Notes under the pieces: generated by a model
Databases searched by the model: none
What the model saw: only the letters and a program-made list of their open reading frames with translations
Told to the model about the DNA's origin: nothing
NCBI GenBank assembly: GCA_963969345.1
Contig: OZ017767.1
Location: 11,104,471-11,168,470, forward strand
Direction of reading: 5' to 3'
DNA from: Turbatrix aceti
Taxonomy: Eukaryota; Nematoda; Chromadorea; Rhabditida; Panagrolaimidae
DNA: 64,000 nt
Position numbers and translations under genes: made by a program
Shown: piece after piece, positions 23,142-33,908 of the stretch
Layout: every line of letters begins with the position of its first letter
Position numbering within the stretch: position 1 is the stretch's first letter

Positions 23142-24386
23142 ATGTCGGGACGATCATCGCTTCGGTTTACCGAGTGTTGGCAGAATACAACTGCCGACCA
23201 TCTTGCCATCAAGGTGAGTTTTCTTTACGCACTAATGTAAACTATATTTCACTTTTTTTAATTTTAGCAAGTAAAAGAAAAAACTCTAATTGTGATACGC
23301 AACATTTTTGGACTTGCCACGCTTCCATTTGCTGTCATCGGTCTAATCGTTACCGTAATATTTTTTATCGCAGTCTGTCGTTTGATCAAGAAGCGTCAAG
23401 TCAGTCGGAAATGCTTTACGCTAATCCTCAACAGATCTACCGGTGACGTCATTACATGCACAGCAGCGGTTTTGAACGCATGCTATATTGTGTCGCATGA
23501 TAAACCGTCGTGGGTTTTTTGTTTGGAACACAAATGATAGAGTATTTCCAGATTGTTTTCAGTGTCGCGTATGTCTTCATTTTTGACACTTTTATAATTT
23601 CGTCATTTTGGTCAGCTACCATTTCCTACTGCTTGCTAAGTGTTGTCAAATTTCTCGCTGTTGCGAAGCCATTTTATCACAAATCACTTTTCACAATGAA
23701 AAAATGTGTATATCTGGTTATTGTGAGTTGGCTTATATTCGGACTTGTTTCGAGTTTGTACGGAATTCATCATGCTTTGCTGAAAATCGAGTTTATTCAT
23801 CGATGGTCTGACTGCAGACTTGAAACGTGCACCAGAAAGATGTATCAAATTCGAGATATCATGCTGGTTTTGGTTTATTTTGGAACTATTTTTTGCTTTT
23901 TAGGAACAGGTTTGTATTTATTTTGAAAGCGAGTTTGGGATTTTTTTTAATTTTTTTTGTAAATAAGTTTTAGGAGCTTACATTCTACAAGCTAGAAGAT
24001 TCACCCGAACGTTTCAAATTTCAACACATTTTCCGATGTGGAAACTGGGACTCAACGTTGCAACCTTTGCTTTTTTTAACGCTTTTTATGTCGTTTGGAT
24101 CATTAATTCACTCTTTTTTGGCCCTGTATGCCATTTTGTTACACACTTCGACGAGATGATGCTTCAACATGGACTTATACGCATTTTGCTTATTCTCCGA
24201 ATTATCTCCGATCCAATTGTCGCATTTGCATCTGATCATCGAATCCGGCGGGTTATGCTTGCTGTTATTGGCTGTCATCAGCGACCATTGGATAGGTCTC
24301 ACATCTCGCAGCCGAGCAGTAGTACGGCAGTAAGTGTTGTGCCAAACACAATCCGTCAAAAGGTGTCAATTGTTTCAGCTATTTAG
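23142..24386 (+). CDS. rhodopsin-like GPCR, nematode chemoreceptor type
   Basis: Four exons (23142-23213, 23268-23513, 23552-23909, 23974-24386) give 362 aa. A short glycosylatable N-terminus (Asn-Thr-Thr) leads into TM1 (FGLATLPFAVIGLIVTVIFF). TM2 follows CFTLILNRSTGDVITC, resembling the LNRxxxD pattern of srx/srsx-like receptors. TM3 ends in VVKFLAVAKPFYH in place of DRY. Later segments include TM4 VYLVIVSWLIFGLVSS and TM7 RIISDPIVAFASDHRIRR, where SDP sits near the usual NPxxY. The tail is Ser-rich. One intron is only 38 nt. Likely a seven-transmembrane sensory receptor; I cannot place the subfamily. The 3' UTR runs into a large foldback repeat. Confidence 0.82.
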
Positions 24387-24407
24387 TCTTTGTTGTGTTA
24401 GTCGCTG

Positions 24408-24949
24408 TTTTTCGACGTCGATTGATGTATAACACAGAAAAATTGAGGTGCCTTTCTTTGACCATAGCCAGGTTTTTATCGCGCGCACTTGGTGCAAACA
24501 CCTTTTTTTGCGTCATTGACCGAAAAAGACGTGGGCGCGCGTAACAGGAGTCATGTTCAAAAAAAAGCCCTGAAGCCAATTTTTGTTTTATGTGCTCACG
24601 GTCACCTGGGTGTGTTCAGGCATGTCCTAAATATTGTTTTTAGCGACTTGCGCTGATCATCCGATTATTTTGTGTATTGTCACTGGCATTAAAAAAACAT
24701 GAAACTGAAATATCGTAATTTACCGCTTCAATTATCTGATAAGGAGCGCAAGTCGCTAAAAACAATTTTTGGGACCTGTCTAAACATACCCAGGTGACCG
24801 TAAGCACATAAAACAAAAGCGCCCACGTCTTTTTCGGTCAATGACGAAAAAAAGGGTGTTTGTACCTAGTGCGCGCGATAAAAACCTGGCTATGGTCAAA
24901 GAAAGGCACCTCAATTTTTCTGTGTTATACATCAATCGACGTCGAAAAA
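24408..24949. repeat. foldback (inverted-repeat) element
   Basis: Two long arms are inverted copies. The left starts TTTTTCGACGTCGATTGATG and the right ends ATCAATCGACGTCGAAAAA. They share the reverse-complement blocks around GCCAGGTTTTTATCGCGCGCAC and TTTTAGCGACTTGCGCT. The loop is about 90 nt. The left arm has about 45 nt of extra sequence (near 24540-24587). The element begins 22 bp after the GPCR stop. Confidence 0.8.
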
Positions 24950-25510
24950 GATGGGGAAACCGATTCTGGCATCAAAACTGCCTGGAAGATTCTCCCTCGG
25001 GCGCTGCAGCCAATTTTGTGACGGTAAATAACGGTAAAACATCAACCATCAAGTTTTTCATAAAAATCAGATGTTTTTTGAGAAATCTGAATACACCAGT
25101 CGATTTCTCGTGCCAAAATACCCCCGGAAACCACAAATTAGATTTTTCCAACTATAAAAATATTCATTTCGGAAACTCGACAAAGGTGTTTTTTTACCAA
25201 GTGCGCGCCATACAAGCCTAGTGTTGGTCAAATAAAGGGACATAATTTTTTTTGTGTAATACCTCAATCGACGTCAAAAAAGACGGGCTTTCAGATTCCG
25301 GTGTCAAAACCCGCTGGAGGATCCTCTCTCGGATGCCACAGCCAATTTTTGACGGTAAAAACAGGTAAATCGAAGAAAATCAATTTTTTCAAAAAAGTCA
25401 GATGTTTTTTGAAAAATCGGAATACACCAGTCGATTTCTCGTGCCAAGATACCCCTGTATGCCAAAAATCAGATTTTTAGAAGCAGTTTGAAATTTTGAC
25501 GTCGAAACAT
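24852..25510. repeat. two diverged tandem units of about 330 bp
   Basis: The right foldback arm continues into a unit that is repeated from about 25181. Both units contain a GGTGTTT...AGTGCGCGC start, CCTCAATCGACGTC, a GCCAATTTT block and AATACACCAGTCGATTTCTC followed by GTGCCAA. They are fairly diverged, so this is an older tandem duplication of the element interior. Confidence 0.75.
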
Positions 25511-26025
25511 TCGAGAAGCCCTAGCTCCAGAATCCGGCATCTGAAAAATCTATTATGGCCCATTTGGAGTCTCCCATAGGCCCCCCTACAACTTGGGCAC
25601 AAAACATTTGAAGTTGTAAATTAGCTGGGTCGCCGACCTCAAATCGGCTCGCAGAGTCCCTTTTAATAAAGGGTGGCTTGTAAGGACTGAGTGCAGATAC
25701 AAGGCCGCGTGCTACAAAAAGAATATAGCGTCTGTTGCCTTCTTTGCACCTGTTTTTACATGATTTTGATTTAATATGCAAACATGTTGTATCTTAAATT
25801 CTGATTAATCAACGATAGTTGTTTGGGTACATTATGAAAAAGAATGCCGTGCTTTTCATTTTTTAAGATGTCATTAAAAAAATTTAATTTATTCGAGGTG
25901 TCTATTTAATATGAAGCTGCAAAAGATTTATTTTTTCCAACAAGGTATCTTTCAGTCAACTGATGTATTTCAAAATACAATTACAAGAAAGCAAAACACA
26001 AATATGAATTATCGCAGAAAAAATG
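25511..26025. other. intergenic region
   Basis: Contains a short GC-richer stretch (25550-25700) of unknown origin, possibly repeat-derived. No gene recognised. Confidence 0.35.
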
Positions 26026-27715
26026 TCAAAACCTATTTTGGCTATTAATCGTTGCGACCAAAATACTATTACTGTTTTTGCTCACAAATGTTTGAAAAAA
26101 CATTTCGGACAAAAGCCCACGGTACGGCTTAATCATGTACAACGTAATAGATAGCTGAGTTGCACTTTTAAACATTAGTAAAAAAATTGTTCCATTAACA
26201 ATATAAAATGAATCCTTGATATTAAACCCCGTTACAACGAACAATACCGTCAGTGGCACGGTACAACATAAAGTAAACGCAACAATTTGAACAATATTGT
26301 ACTTAAGCAGCATTTTGTAATTGTTCATCGATAGTGTGGCAGCATTTGAATTTTTCATATTTAACAGGCGGCGAGCGCTGAGGACACAGATGACCACTGC
26401 CACTAACGTGTGCAAAATAGGGCCTAGAATCGAAAAACCAACTCGGCTTACAAAAGTCACTCTGTCAACGACGAAGAATGTAGGATTACTGTAATAAGGA
26501 CGGTAGTAGGATGGATCTTCTGCTTCAGCGACGGCAATGAATATGGCTTTGTCATGAGGATATAGTTCCAGAAAAAATGAAGCAATGGCGCTGCTGCCAA
26601 ATCCCATGGCAAAATGACTAAACAAAAAATATTTGGATTCGCCGAGTCGTTTCCATTTTCCCCAGCAGGTCTGCAAGTTGTATACATAAATTTATACCTA
26701 AAGTTGATATCCTAACTTACGATTAAATATCGATAATAAAAATTTCCGAAAATAGATTGTACGTTGTTGCAGGCGCAGAACATGAATAAATGCCTAGCGG
26801 ACGGTCGGATTTATTCCGCCTCGCGACAGCAGCTTGCGCTCGCGATCGCATTCGGGAAGCAGCGCAAGTGTGAGAATTCAAAGCGCCGTTTGACACCCGG
26901 GCTGGCCACCCTGTCAAACGTAGGCTAAAAAAATGTCTAGATTCCGGCTCAGCGTCGCTACCATCAACGCACGCTCACTGCTGACGGATTTTGAAGAGGC
27001 CATTCGCAAAACGCTGACGCCGTCGTTCTTTTCTCCAACACTGGCGAAGAACTTCAGGAAATGCTGTCGGATATGGCCATCATCTGCAAGGACGTCGGAC
27101 TGGAAGTCAACGTCAAGAAGACGCAGTGGATGGTACAGAAATGGCGGGATCAGCGACCTATCTCCTCCGGACTTCTCCTCAAGGACATCGAGGACGATTT
27201 CGAGCTCTCCCTCCACTTTACGCTGGGTCGATTCGCTCAACTCGGTGTTCAACAAGACGAAAACCAGACCACAGCAACGATGGGAAGAAGAAATCGCGCC
27301 CAAAACGAATCGAGACATTTACACCGAGATATATGCGTGTTAATTGAAAAGATAGATATTGATCGTCAAAACCGGTGACGATACCTCCAAATAAAGGTGA
27401 CAAGACGATTGGCTTGAAGCACCAATGAACCATGTGCTGAGCGTAGCACCAAATAGCTTGGTTGAGCATAGAACACTGAAATCCTCTAAACTGCAACGGT
27501 CGTTTGGCAATGCAGAATATTGTAGTCTCTCTTTCGTGCGTCGTGGCAGCCAACACTGGCCGCACCAAAACCGCTTCTCCGATCAGTTGATTTTCCACGG
27601 GTGGCAGCACGAATAATATGGTGTTAATTATGGTCATTATGTTGTAATAAACATTCATGACCGGCACAAAGCCAGTTTTTACTTCGTCGTAAGACGGAGT
27701 TTTGAACATCGACAT
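26026..27715 (-). CDS. nematode chemoreceptor GPCR (sri/srh-like) with a LINE in its intron
   Basis: Two exons (27715-27380, 26670-26026) give 326 aa, the usual size of this receptor group. The motif KPIVLSPLFGGI joined to TCWGKWKRLGES across the intron resembles the (Q)PVPLxPIxAGYxxG region of Sri/Srh receptors. Later segments include GFSILGPILHTLVAVVICVL, YNIVQIVAFTLCCTVPLTVL and SATQLSITLYMIKPYRGLL. The junction donor (ATC|GTCACC) is weak, and a loop after TM1 (residues ~35-70) is longer and more polar than expected. It may hide an unrecognised intron or a small insertion. The 709-nt intron holds a degenerate non-LTR retrotransposon. Function as a sensory receptor is likely but the gene may be damaged. 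Confidence 0.65.
26757..27345 (+). mobile_element. internally deleted non-LTR retrotransposon (LINE) fragment
   Basis: A plus-strand frame opens with MSRFRLSVATINARSLLTD, typical of the start of LINE endonucleases. After about 25 residues it jumps, with a frame change, into ADAVVLFSNTGEELQEMLSD and DVGLEVNVKKTQ, which matches the YADD block and following KKT motif of LINE reverse transcriptases. The catalytic Asp-Asp is degraded to Asp-Ala. Everything between endonuclease start and RT palm is missing. It lies in a GPCR intron on the opposite strand. Dead copy. Confidence 0.8.
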
Positions 27716-28097
27716 TGAAAAATTCTTGTAAGAATTCTCAGACTTGTTTCTAACATGTATTTAGTTTTCTTATACGGCACTTAGACTAATCAACGGAACA
27801 CCTGTTTTGTGTAATGCAGCATTTTTACCTTTGGCGTTTGTGACTCAACAGTGCGAAAACAACGAAAAAGTATATTACGCAGTCAAAATGAATGTTTACC
27901 TCCCGAAAAAATTACAAAACATCTGTAAAATGCTTTTGATTATTGTGGACGAAAACAAATTATGCACTTTTTTAACACTTGCTAAACTATAATTTTTTTC
28001 CAACAAATTTTTATGCCAGTACAAAAATGAAGAGAATTTAATTGATTTTTTAGGCGCAGACAAAAATCTCTCTTTTGCGCTGTCCAAGCCAACACTG

Positions 28098-28334
28098 GCC
28101 AAACCATTCTTCTCACTTGGTCAGCCAAAAGAAAGGTTTTTTGTCAGTGTGGCTGTGTACCCGCTTTTTTCGCGAATAAATTAACTACGCAAAAAGTTCG
28201 TCCGGGTGGTAATTTTTCACGAGTAGCAAATAAATGCTACCACCTACATATACTAACATGTATTTTTTTTGGCAGTTTTTTGGCAGCAAATAAAAGAAGG
28301 GTTTTTCGACTGACCAAGTGAATAATGGTTTGGC
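28098..28334. repeat. small TIR element (about 237 bp)
   Basis: Imperfect inverted termini share GCCAAACCATT and CACTTGGTCAG and are about 45 bp long. There is no coding capacity. I did not find a convincing target duplication. Confidence 0.6.
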
Positions 28335-28795
28335 TCATGTTTGTTAATTGGTTGCGCGAGTTGCCGCAACTTGCGGGCACTATCTGGCTGTGAACTTTAG
28401 CTGCTTTTTTCATAAAAAGAGTTTGGAATGCCATTTTCAAAATAAAAAAATACAGTTGCTATGACTTTTTGTTTCAAAATCACTGAAATTCTGCAGGTGT
28501 AATTTTTTTGTAGAATTTCTATCCAACGCAAATTATATGTTCTCGTGTAGAGTTCGACAGAATAAATATTATTGCAATCACTTTGTGTGTTGCTTATCAT
28601 TGACATGTATATAAATGTCAGTGGAATGTATAACAACCTGCACAGGAAAAGAAAAGACTAGTTATGATGATTATGTTCCGTGTGTTAACGTCATGTTAAA
28701 AAAGTACATGAGCATTGCATTTTCTGAAACAATTCATTCTCTTGATCAGATTTTTGTCAAAAAAGTGCTTCAAGAAGGTGAAAGATCTCGAAGTT

Positions 28796-30393
28796 ATGGT
28801 TTTAATTGATCCAGTGCTATTCAATGTCACACAACTTGGTATCGGTTTCTTCTGCGTATTTTTTGCATTCTTGACACAAAGCTTCATCGAGCAGACCGTC
28901 ATCGACGGTGAATATGAAGCCGGCCACGTTTCGAAGCATGCAGGATTTATCAGGTAACAAATATTATTTTTAAAATACAAATAATAAATTTTTCTTCAGT
29001 TTAGCAATTGTTTATTTTGTCTTTACGTTTTCCAATTTTATTACCCCGCCTGTGGTCGCTGTTTTTGGAGCAAAATGGGCAATGGCACTTGCTGCTCTTG
29101 CGTACGCTCTATTCCAAGCGGGATTCCTCTTCATCAATGACGCTTTCCTCTACGCGTCTTCGGTGCTCCTTGGCCTGGGTTGCGGGATTCTCTGGACCGC
29201 GCAGGGCAAGTATCTGGCTCTGAACTCGACGTCTAAGACTGCGGGTCGTAATAGTGCTATTTTCTGGGGCATTCTGCAGGCGTCACTCATAACCGGTGGC
29301 ATTTTTCTGTACATACAGTTTGGTGGCATGGATGCTTCGCAGAAAATTCCAAATTCAACGGTACACGTTGTCTACGCGGTTTTTACGGCTGTTTCGGTGA
29401 TTGGAGTGATTACACTCGCTTTGCTGAGGGTGCCTCAAAAAAATGAGGAAATTGTGACAGCTTGTGAAAATGAGCTTACGATCAGTCAGCTTGTTGGTAC
29501 GTTTTGGTGACAATTAAAAAAAATTAAAAATTTTCTTAAACATTTTTTTGCTGAAATATTTTTAAATCCAAGTTTAGAAATAATTTTATAGAAAAAATTT
29601 TACTCAAATATAAAAAAATACATAAATTGATTCAAAATAAAAAAAACCTAATTTCAATTTTTTTTAGTTTCGACACTAAAACTCGCAACAAGCAAACGCA
29701 TCATAATGTACGTGCCCGGATTCATGTATTCTGGAATAGAGTTGTCATTCTACAGTGGGATTTATCCAACATGCGTTTCTCATACCCTTAAACTTGGATC
29801 CAATACCTACCGACTTTTGGCGCTGAACAGCATCGTCACCGGTGTTGGCCAAACGACAGGTACATAACTAATTTTTGACCCCCAAACGCGCTTCATTTTT
29901 CTTCAGCAGTATTTTTTCTCACATTCATGAGCGAAAAAGCACGACGTATCGGTCCTAGCAAGATTGTCCTGTTTGGAAGCAGTATTCATCTCGTCGCTTT
30001 CATCGCCACATTTTTGTTTTTTCCCTTCGAAGCCCCGCTGAACAAGACAAACGAAGTTGGCATCATCCAGCCAAGCATTGTTGCAGCTCTCATCATTGGA
30101 TTTCTCGTTGGTCTGGGCGATGCATGTTGGAATACCCAGATTTTTGCAGTCCTGGTCTCTCGATATCAGACACAAGCCGCACAGGCTTTTGCATTGTTCA
30201 AATTTTTTCACGTAATTATTTTAACTTTTTTAAAATTATGTAATTTGACAATGAATTTTAGTCCCTTCTCGCGTGTGCTGCTTTTTTTTACAGCACAGTG
30301 CTACAGTTGCAATGGCATTTACTTATACTTATTGTTGTTGGCACTGTTGGAACCATCGGTTTCTGGGCTGCCGAAAACCTGACAAAAAATTAA
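28796..30393 (+). CDS. UNC-93-like multipass membrane protein (MFS-related)
   Basis: Five exons (28796-28953, 29000-29496, 29668-29859, 29907-30211, 30262-30393) give 427 aa. The opening NVTQLGIGFFCVFFAFLTQS matches the UNC-93 family start, where a conserved N-(I/V)-x-Q-L-G precedes TM1. About eleven to twelve hydrophobic segments follow, with LLGLGCGILWTAQGKYLAL as the family hallmark and GFLVGLGDACWNTQIF in the second half. C. elegans UNC-93 regulates a two-pore potassium channel in muscle; related proteins act in trafficking and transport. The role of this paralog is unknown. The start ATG at 28796 gives the conserved N-terminus. Confidence 0.9.
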
Positions 30394-30516
30394 ATACATG
30401 GCTATCATCTTGTTTTGGTGCTACTGTCAAATACGGCAATTTTAAATATTTATATATTTTGTGTTACCATTTACAAAAATTAAACAATACGTTTTTGAAG
30501 ATGCTAGCAATTGTGA

Positions 30517-31176
30517 TTAGTGGCAACCCCCGCAACCTTTGCCTTTTCCGCCTTTTCCTCCTTTACCATTTCCGCAGCCATGCTTTCCGCCGTGTCCATG
30601 GTTTCCATGATGACCATGGTGCCCGTGATGTCCATGGCCTCCATGACCTCCATGACAGCCTCCGCCTTGTTGAGGGGATCCATGAACGCCCTGGCCAATG
30701 GGGGGTCCGCCCTGTTGAGGATTTCCGTGAACGCCTTGACCAATTGGAGGACCACCTTGTTGGGGATTTCCATGCACACCTTGCCCGATTGGGGGTCCGC
30801 CTTGATAGGTAGGTCCATTGACGCCTTGACCGATTGGGGGTCCGCCTTGATAGGTAGGTCCATTAACGCCTTGACCAATTGGGGGTCCGCCTTGATAGGT
30901 AGGTCCGTTAACGCCTTGACCGATTGGGGGTCCGCCTTGTGGATATGGAGGTCCATTCACTCCTTGTCCAATTTGTGGTCCTTGTGGGTAATAAGGCCCT
31001 CCAATTTGAGGTCCCTGTGGATAAGGAGGTCCATTCACACCTTGCCCAATTTGTGGACCCTGTGGATACGGCGATCCATTGGAACCTTGCCCAATTGACG
31101 GATACAAAGGCTGGGATCCTTGCCCGATAGGGATACCTTGAAGATCGTGGGCTGGAGATATCGTGTTGTAGCTCAT
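30517..31176 (-). CDS. Gly/Pro/Gln repeat protein with His-Gly tail
   Basis: One 219-aa frame on the minus strand. After about 25 residues the protein is a tandem array of 12-15 residue repeats of the type GPPIGQGVNGPTYQG. The first units are of a YPQGPQ type, then GVNGPTYQG, then GVHGNPQQG, so the array grew in blocks. It ends in a His-Gly tract (GGHGHHGHHGHHGNHGHGG) and a Cys/Lys/Gly tail. There is no signal peptide in this reading; a 5' exon after the TATA box at 31274 could add one. It resembles structural or cuticle-type low-complexity proteins. The repeat is protein-coding, not a CRISPR or satellite. Confidence 0.7.
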   Translation of the reverse strand: MSYNTISPAHDLQGIPIGQGSQPLYPSIGQGSNGSPYPQGPQIGQGVNGPPYPQGPQIGGPYYPQGPQIGQGVNGPPYPQGGPPIGQGVNGPTYQGGPPIGQGVNGPTYQGGPPIGQGVNGPTYQGGPPIGQGVHGNPQQGGPPIGQGVHGNPQQGGPPIGQGVHGSPQQGGGCHGGHGGHGHHGHHGHHGNHGHGGKHGCGNGKGGKGGKGKGCGGCH

Positions 31177-31273
31177 CTGAAAACTTAAACTTAAACTAAA
31201 TTCAGGTTAATTAATTAAACACCGACTCGATCAATGACTTTCACTCGTTAAACAATCACGTTGATTCAACAAA

Positions 31274-31281
31274 CTTATATA
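31274..31281 (-). promoter_or_regulatory. TATA box of the Gly/Pro repeat gene
   Basis: TATATAAG on the minus strand, about 100 bp upstream of the ATG at 31176. Confidence 0.45.
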
Positions 31282-31843
31282 TTGTTTATTCAGTCAGCAC
31301 ACAGGAATACTCGACCCCGGCTGCAACCTATTATATGAAAGTGAAACTGAGTTTTGTGCGTAAATGTATTAAAAACTGCTAAAAAAATTACAAAGCCGCA
31401 ATGCTTATCAGTAGGGCGTTTACCGCTGCAACAAGGAGTTTTTTTGTCTTACCTGCTGTTATCAGTGTAGTTTAATGCTGCACACAGAAGAGCGTCACGA
31501 TCATTGACGTTGTTTAATAATTTGTAAATGTAAATGCATTGACAATTAATGACGTGTGTTTATGAATCATCATGCGTCATCACATCATTTCAGTGTTGAT
31601 CAAGATCTCAATTTATTTATGACGTGGGTTGCGCAAAAAAATTGTTTGTTACAAGGTATTTCAAAATGAACTTGTCATGTTTACAAGGGGGTGACAAGAG
31701 TGAACAGAAGTCTCACCTTTCCACGAAAAAATATTTAACAAAAGCAGAGGCACGAAGAAAAACCTTGTGTAAATATTTAATTTCATGTTTATTTGCCAGG
31801 ATGTTGAACAATTGTACGATGAGGAAAGCAATTGACTGGGTAC
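31282..31843. other. intergenic region between divergent promoters
   Basis: Short repeats of TGACG/CGTCA occur between 31490 and 31625. No gene seen; both flanking genes have TATA boxes facing outward. Confidence 0.4.
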
Positions 31844-31850
31844 TATAAAA
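31844..31850 (+). promoter_or_regulatory. TATA box
   Basis: TATAAAA followed by GCAGCATTG, 69 bp upstream of the ATG at 31913. Confidence 0.6.
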
Positions 31851-31912
31851 GCAGCATTGTTTTCAGTCAAAAACACAATTTTAACTCTTTGACAGTTTTC
31901 AACACAGACACG

Positions 31913-32352
31913 ATGGGTGAACCGCCACGTCCCAACATTATTGACGAGTAAGTATTTTTTGCTAAATTATTTTTGTTACAGAAAAATTTTTTAGACTTGC
32001 GCATCCAATCTACACGATCGAGCGCAAGATCGGTGAAGCTATTTTCCCAGAAGGAGCCGGTGGCTACGGTCCTGAAGGCGGCTACGGTCCGGGAAACGAA
32101 GGAGGCTATGGTCCAGGTCCGGGCGAGTTCAACAACGGCCCTGACCGCTTTGATGGCCCGCGTGAAGGATTTGGACCTGATGGCGGATTCGGCCCAGGTG
32201 GAAACTTTGGACCTGGCGGAAACGATGGATTCAACAATGGAGGTTTTGGACCTGGAGGCAATGATGGCTTTGGTCCTCGACCCGATGGTCCTGAAGGTGG
32301 ATTCCGTGATGGTGAATTCCGTGATGATGGCTTCCGTGATGGAGGATTCTGA
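31913..32352 (+). CDS. small Gly/Asp/Phe-rich protein, copy 1
   Basis: Two exons (31913-31947, 31995-32352) give 130 aa. The N-terminus MGEPPRPNIIDELAHPIYTI is followed by repeats built from GGYGP, FGPGG and a final FRDGGF. No signal peptide. The 35-nt first exon and the N-terminal sequence match those of the next gene, so the two are tandem duplicates. Low-complexity Gly-rich composition suggests a structural or phase-separating role, but this is inference. Confidence 0.7.
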
Positions 32353-32880
32353 GAACATTGGAAGATAAAAATTTTTATGTCTTCGTTGTACTAAGAATTA
32401 CTTTTTTGAAGCAATGCATAAATTTGTTTCATACTTGTATTCTAACCACTTTGTATATCCCGTGATGTATTAATTTGAAATTTTAATAAATGACATTTTT
32501 TTTGTGTTTGCCTAATATTATTGTTGATTTCAAAACAGAACCCCTTACACATGAAACGGATTATCAACAATTTGTTTTATCATACTCGATTCTCAAACAG
32601 TGTTCTTCACTCAGCTTTTTTTTGTCGGATGTTTTTTTTAGTTGATGTCTGTTGTCATAGTTTCGGATACGGTATTTACAAACGTCAACATGTTTACTTT
32701 TGGCTCAACTACCATGGCCACGCGACCACTGAAATCACTGTTCTGTTTCCAAGGGCATTCGCCGTATGGTTGCCAGCAGCAATGCATAGTTATCGGTTAT
32801 TTGCCCTTTTTTGGCTCCACATTCGTCACTTGTTCCGACAAGTATTGTAAAAAGCGTTACAAATCTTCTTGTTTCCAAAA

Positions 32881-33303
32881 ATGGGCGACCACCCTGAAAG
32901 AAATATCATCGAAGAGTACATATACTTTTTTAACCGGAACCAAAATATACTGTAATTTTTCAGAATAGCTCATCCTGTTGAAACAATCAAACGTGCAATC
33001 ATGGAACGAGACGGCCCAGAAGATCGTCGTGGTTTTGGAGGTATTTTTTTTTATTGCAAACTTAAAAAGATAAACCTATTTTTTGTAGAACCACGTGACT
33101 TTGATGGTCCGAGAGGAGACCGAGATGGGTTTGACGGCCCTCCGGATGATCGTAATCGAGATGGATTTGGTAACGACCGTGGCGATGATCGTGGTGATCT
33201 TGGAGGCGATTTCCGTGGCGAAGGCGACTGTCGGTGCGACGGCAGAGGCCCCGGAGATGGGGACCGTTTCCGTGACGACCGTGGACCTCAAGGAGGATTC
33301 TGA
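32881..33303 (+). CDS. small Gly/Asp/Arg-rich protein, copy 2
   Basis: Three exons (32881-32915, 32964-33040, 33089-33303) give 108 aa. It starts MGDHPERNIIEEIAHPVETI, parallel to copy 1, with the same 35-nt first exon. It has an extra intron and a charged repeat region (DGPRGDRDGFDGPPDDRNRD) ending PQGGF. The change from neutral FGPGG to charged DRD repeats shows fast divergence after duplication. Confidence 0.7.
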
Positions 33304-33841
33304 AGCGTTTATTGACGCTTGAATAAAAAAATTTCTAACGTTAACTGTAATATTTAATATACCGTAATAACCACAATAATTAACCATATATGAACATTAC
33401 TGTAAATTTTGTCGTAATAAAAATTAATATTTATATTCCACTCGAGATCAAACAGAATCGAACAGCGCATGCCATTCGTGTCGAGAGTTGGCACGAATGC
33501 GTGTACACTTTTTTGTATGACTTTTTCAACTCAACCAATTGTCGCTACGCGAGCCCATTTTTCCCTCGCAATGCGCAAGCGCGTCCCGGTCCCCCCGCAA
33601 TTCCCACAATGGCGGGAGGTCCGCCCCTTCGCGCGCGTGTCCTCCTCTCCTAATTCTTATTGTTGTTCCTTTTTTCAATTTTCTTTTCGTTATTCTTCGT
33701 TCCCCTCAAATTAGGCCCCGCTATTCCTGCCTAATTTGACTTTTGTTGTTCTCGACGGGATAAACTTACTCCCACTACACTCTCTCGGCTACCAAGCGCA
33801 GCGACGTTTTCCTCTCCTTTTTCAGTGGCAGCGCAACATTG

Positions 33842-33898
33842 TGGTGCATCGGTCGGGAATCGAACCCGGGCCGCCCGCGTGGCAGGCGAGCATTCTAC
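33842..33898 (-). other. tRNA-Gly(GCC) 3' segment with CCA, at the primer-binding site
   Basis: On the minus strand this reads GTAGAATGCTCGCCTGCCAC, the anticodon arm with GCC, then the T arm GGGTTCGAATCCC and the 3' end GATGCACCA. The 5' third of the tRNA is missing. CCA is added after transcription, so the segment came from a tRNA molecule, not a tRNA gene. Its place right after the LTR is that of a primer-binding site (normally about 18 nt). Confidence 0.85.
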
Positions 33899-33908
33899 GA
33901 TTGCCTCG

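Noticed and set aside
26933..27343. 136-aa plus-strand protein as a host gene
   Set aside because: Its N-terminus is a LINE endonuclease start and the other frame holds reverse transcriptase motifs; it is a deleted retroelement.
30640..31110. Regular short direct repeats that could suggest a CRISPR or satellite array
   Set aside because: The repeats stay in one frame and encode Gly/Pro/Gln units; there are no unique spacers and the host is a nematode.
32521..32968. Two overlapping open frames of about 108 aa before the second Gly/Asp-rich gene
   Set aside because: No signal peptide, motif or splice logic; they overlap the promoter and first exon of a supported gene.
33842..33898. Functional tRNA-Gly gene
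   Set aside because: The 5' third is missing, the CCA is encoded, and it sits exactly at a retroelement primer site.
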